Origin: an uncultured Elusimicrobium sp.
GTDB taxonomy: Bacteria; Elusimicrobiota; Endomicrobiia; Endomicrobiales; Endomicrobiaceae
Direction: 5' to 3'
NCBI GenBank assembly: GCA_902761395.1
Contig: CACWKJ010000116.1
Span: forward strand, 1 to 6,422
DNA: 6,422 nt
The notes beneath the pieces are model-generated. The model was not told the DNA's origin. It saw nothing but the letters and a program-made list of their open reading frames with translations, and made no database searches. Below are positions 6,078 through 6,422 of the stretch, in pieces. The first letter of the stretch is position 1, and the number at the start of each line of letters is the position of its first letter. A program made the translations under genes and the position numbers.

Positions 6078-6183
6078 AGTTATATTTATATTAGACTGTA
6101 CATACAGCAATAAAGTTACACTTTTTTAATAGTTATATTTATATTAGACTGTACATACAGCAATAAAGTTACACTTTTTTAAT
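6078..6183. repeat. Perfect 53-bp tandem duplication upstream of tolC
   Basis: 6078-6130 and 6131-6183 are identical over 53 bp. Each copy begins AGTTATATTTATATTAG and ends AAAGTTACACTTTTTTAAT. The duplication is 87 bp upstream of the tolC start and lies entirely in the control region. On the minus strand each unit has promoter-like sequence: TATAAA (6090-6085 in the first copy) with TTATTG 17 bp upstream, or TACAGT with GTGTAA 15 bp upstream. Matches to consensus are moderate. Confidence 0.95.
6096..6160. promoter_or_regulatory. Two palindromic operator candidates, one per tandem unit
   Basis: CTGTACATACAG occurs at 6096-6107 and 6149-6160. It is CTGTA-CA-TACAG, a 5-2-5 palindrome, lying in the spacer of the possible tolC promoter, where a repressor would block transcription. 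Centre-to-centre distance is 53 bp, about five helical turns, so two dimers would sit on the same face. The regulator is unknown. The spacing is too short for a classical LexA box (CTGT-N8-ACAG). Confidence 0.45.
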
Positions 6184-6222
6184 ATTGTAAATAATATCAA
6201 TTTTTATTGTTTTCTACAATAC

Positions 6223-6247
6223 AAAATTTTGCTCTTGGCAAAATTTT
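6223..6247. promoter_or_regulatory. Perfect inverted repeat between the divergent promoters
   Basis: AAAATTTTGC (6223-6232), loop TCTTG, GCAAAATTTT (6238-6247). There is no U-run after it on either strand, so it does not look like a terminator. It ends 9 bp before the -35 box of the rightward promoter and could be a protein-binding site. A function is not shown by the sequence. Confidence 0.35.
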
Positions 6248-6256
6248 AAAAAACTA

Positions 6257-6285
6257 TTGAAAAATAAACATAAATAGATTATAAT
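6257..6285 (+). promoter_or_regulatory. Sigma70-type promoter of the rightward transcription unit
   Basis: TTGAAA (6257-6262), an exact 17-bp spacer and TATAAT (6280-6285): a near-consensus match. The transcription start is expected near 6292, only about 3 nt before the ATG of the leader ORF at 6295. Confidence 0.7.
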
Positions 6286-6294
6286 TTTTTTGAT

Positions 6295-6372
6295 ATGACA
6301 AACAATAATTTTAAACCAATTATTTTTGTTAAATGGTGGTTGTTTTATTGTGGTTTTTTCGTATGCACATAA
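6295..6372 (+). CDS. trpL: Leader peptide with tandem Trp codons (attenuator, probable trp leader)
   Basis: This is a 25-codon ORF, ATG 6295 to TAA 6370-6372: MTNNNFKPIIFVKWWLF followed by YCGFFVCT. Tandem TGG codons at 6334-6339 are rare by chance in such AT-rich DNA and are the hallmark of tryptophan attenuator peptides. The ORF lies between a near-consensus promoter and a rho-independent terminator, and is followed by a Shine-Dalgarno for a gene beyond the window, presumably a Trp biosynthesis or transport gene. It has no Shine-Dalgarno and starts almost at the predicted 5' end, so it may be translated as a leaderless message. Five Phe and one Tyr codons leave a general aromatic response possible. 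The stop codon falls inside the 5' arm of the terminator, which is not the classical geometry. The gene symbol is inferred by role, not homology. Confidence 0.55.
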   Translation: MTNNNFKPIIFVKWWLFYCGFFVCT

Positions 6373-6396
6373 ATTTTAAATTTATGTGCTTTTTTT
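6365..6396 (+). terminator. Rho-independent terminator/attenuator
   Basis: GCACATAAATTT (6365-6376) pairs perfectly with AAATTTATGTGC (6378-6389); the innermost pairs must open to make a loop. Seven Ts follow (6390-6396). It sits about 100 nt after the promoter and before a ribosome binding site, so it would act as an attenuator. A possible competing pairing is TTTA-TGTG at 6344-6352 (one bulged T at 6348) with CACATAAA at 6366-6373. Confidence 0.75.
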
Positions 6397-6409
6397 ATTT
6401 TTAATTTTT

Positions 6410-6413
6410 GGAG
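6410..6413 (+). promoter_or_regulatory. Shine-Dalgarno of a gene starting just beyond the window
   Basis: GGAG, preceded by a T-rich stretch, lies 9 nt from the right edge. With normal spacing the start codon would be at or just past position 6423. The gene it serves is the one controlled by the attenuator and is not visible here. Confidence 0.55.
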
Positions 6414-6422
6414 TTAAATATA

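Noticed and set aside
6096..6160. LexA/SOS boxes
   Set aside because: CTGT and ACAG are separated by 4 bp, whereas the Gram-negative LexA box needs 8, so an unknown regulator is safer.
1..6422. tRNA, rRNA or a complete insertion sequence
   Set aside because: No cloverleaf, rRNA-like stretch or transposase frame was seen.

Overview
The window looks like chromosomal DNA of a low-GC (roughly one third G+C by eye), double-membraned bacterium. It has signal-peptide-bearing periplasmic and outer-membrane proteins, a TolC/MacA/MacB efflux operon, and intergenic DNA rich in small palindromic repeats. The protein flavour (a periplasmic adaptor with almost no alpha-hairpin, an NTE-type patatin) and the gene decay would fit an Elusimicrobiota/Endomicrobium-like organism. 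A gut alphaproteobacterium with similar palindromic repeats is an alternative. This placement is inference and of low confidence.

Layout. The left edge (2-454, + strand) is the C-terminal part of a patatin-like phospholipase. A strong hairpin at 469-506 separates it from a convergent gene on the minus strand, a Spy/CpxP-family periplasmic protein (start 1051). That gene's frame breaks near 680-691, leaving an in-phase but out-of-frame C-terminus down to 517. From 1144 to 1597 there is no gene, only repeats: a cluster of palindromic units (1144-1429) and an unrelated repeat element (1451-1593). Then comes a minus-strand operon read right to left: tolC-like (5991-4729), macA-like (4732-3722, ATGA overlap with tolC) and macB-like (3456-1598). 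The macB homologue is broken: about 35-40 residues of its periplasmic domain are missing and the frame changes at 2338-2350. A 2.28-kb-spaced, ~98% identical copy of the palindrome cluster (3464-3711) sits between macA and macB, so macB is flanked by direct repeats.

The right end (5992-6422) is a divergent control region. On the tolC side there is a perfect 53-bp tandem duplication (6078-6183). Each copy carries the palindrome CTGTACATACAG, and a 28-bp stretch of the unit also occurs in degenerate form upstream of the Spy/CpxP-like gene, which suggests a shared promoter or operator. On the other side, pointing out of the window, are a near-consensus promoter (TTGAAA-17-TATAAT), a 25-codon leader ORF containing tandem Trp codons, a 12-bp terminator hairpin with a U-run, and a Shine-Dalgarno sequence at the very edge. 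This is the layout of an amino-acid attenuator, probably tryptophan, ahead of a gene just outside the window.

How the genes fit together: TolC, MacA and MacB would form a tripartite efflux pump, and Spy/CpxP-type proteins are envelope-stress chaperones often co-induced with such pumps. Here the ATPase/permease and the chaperone both carry apparent frame disruptions, so this envelope-stress module is either decaying or affected by sequence errors.
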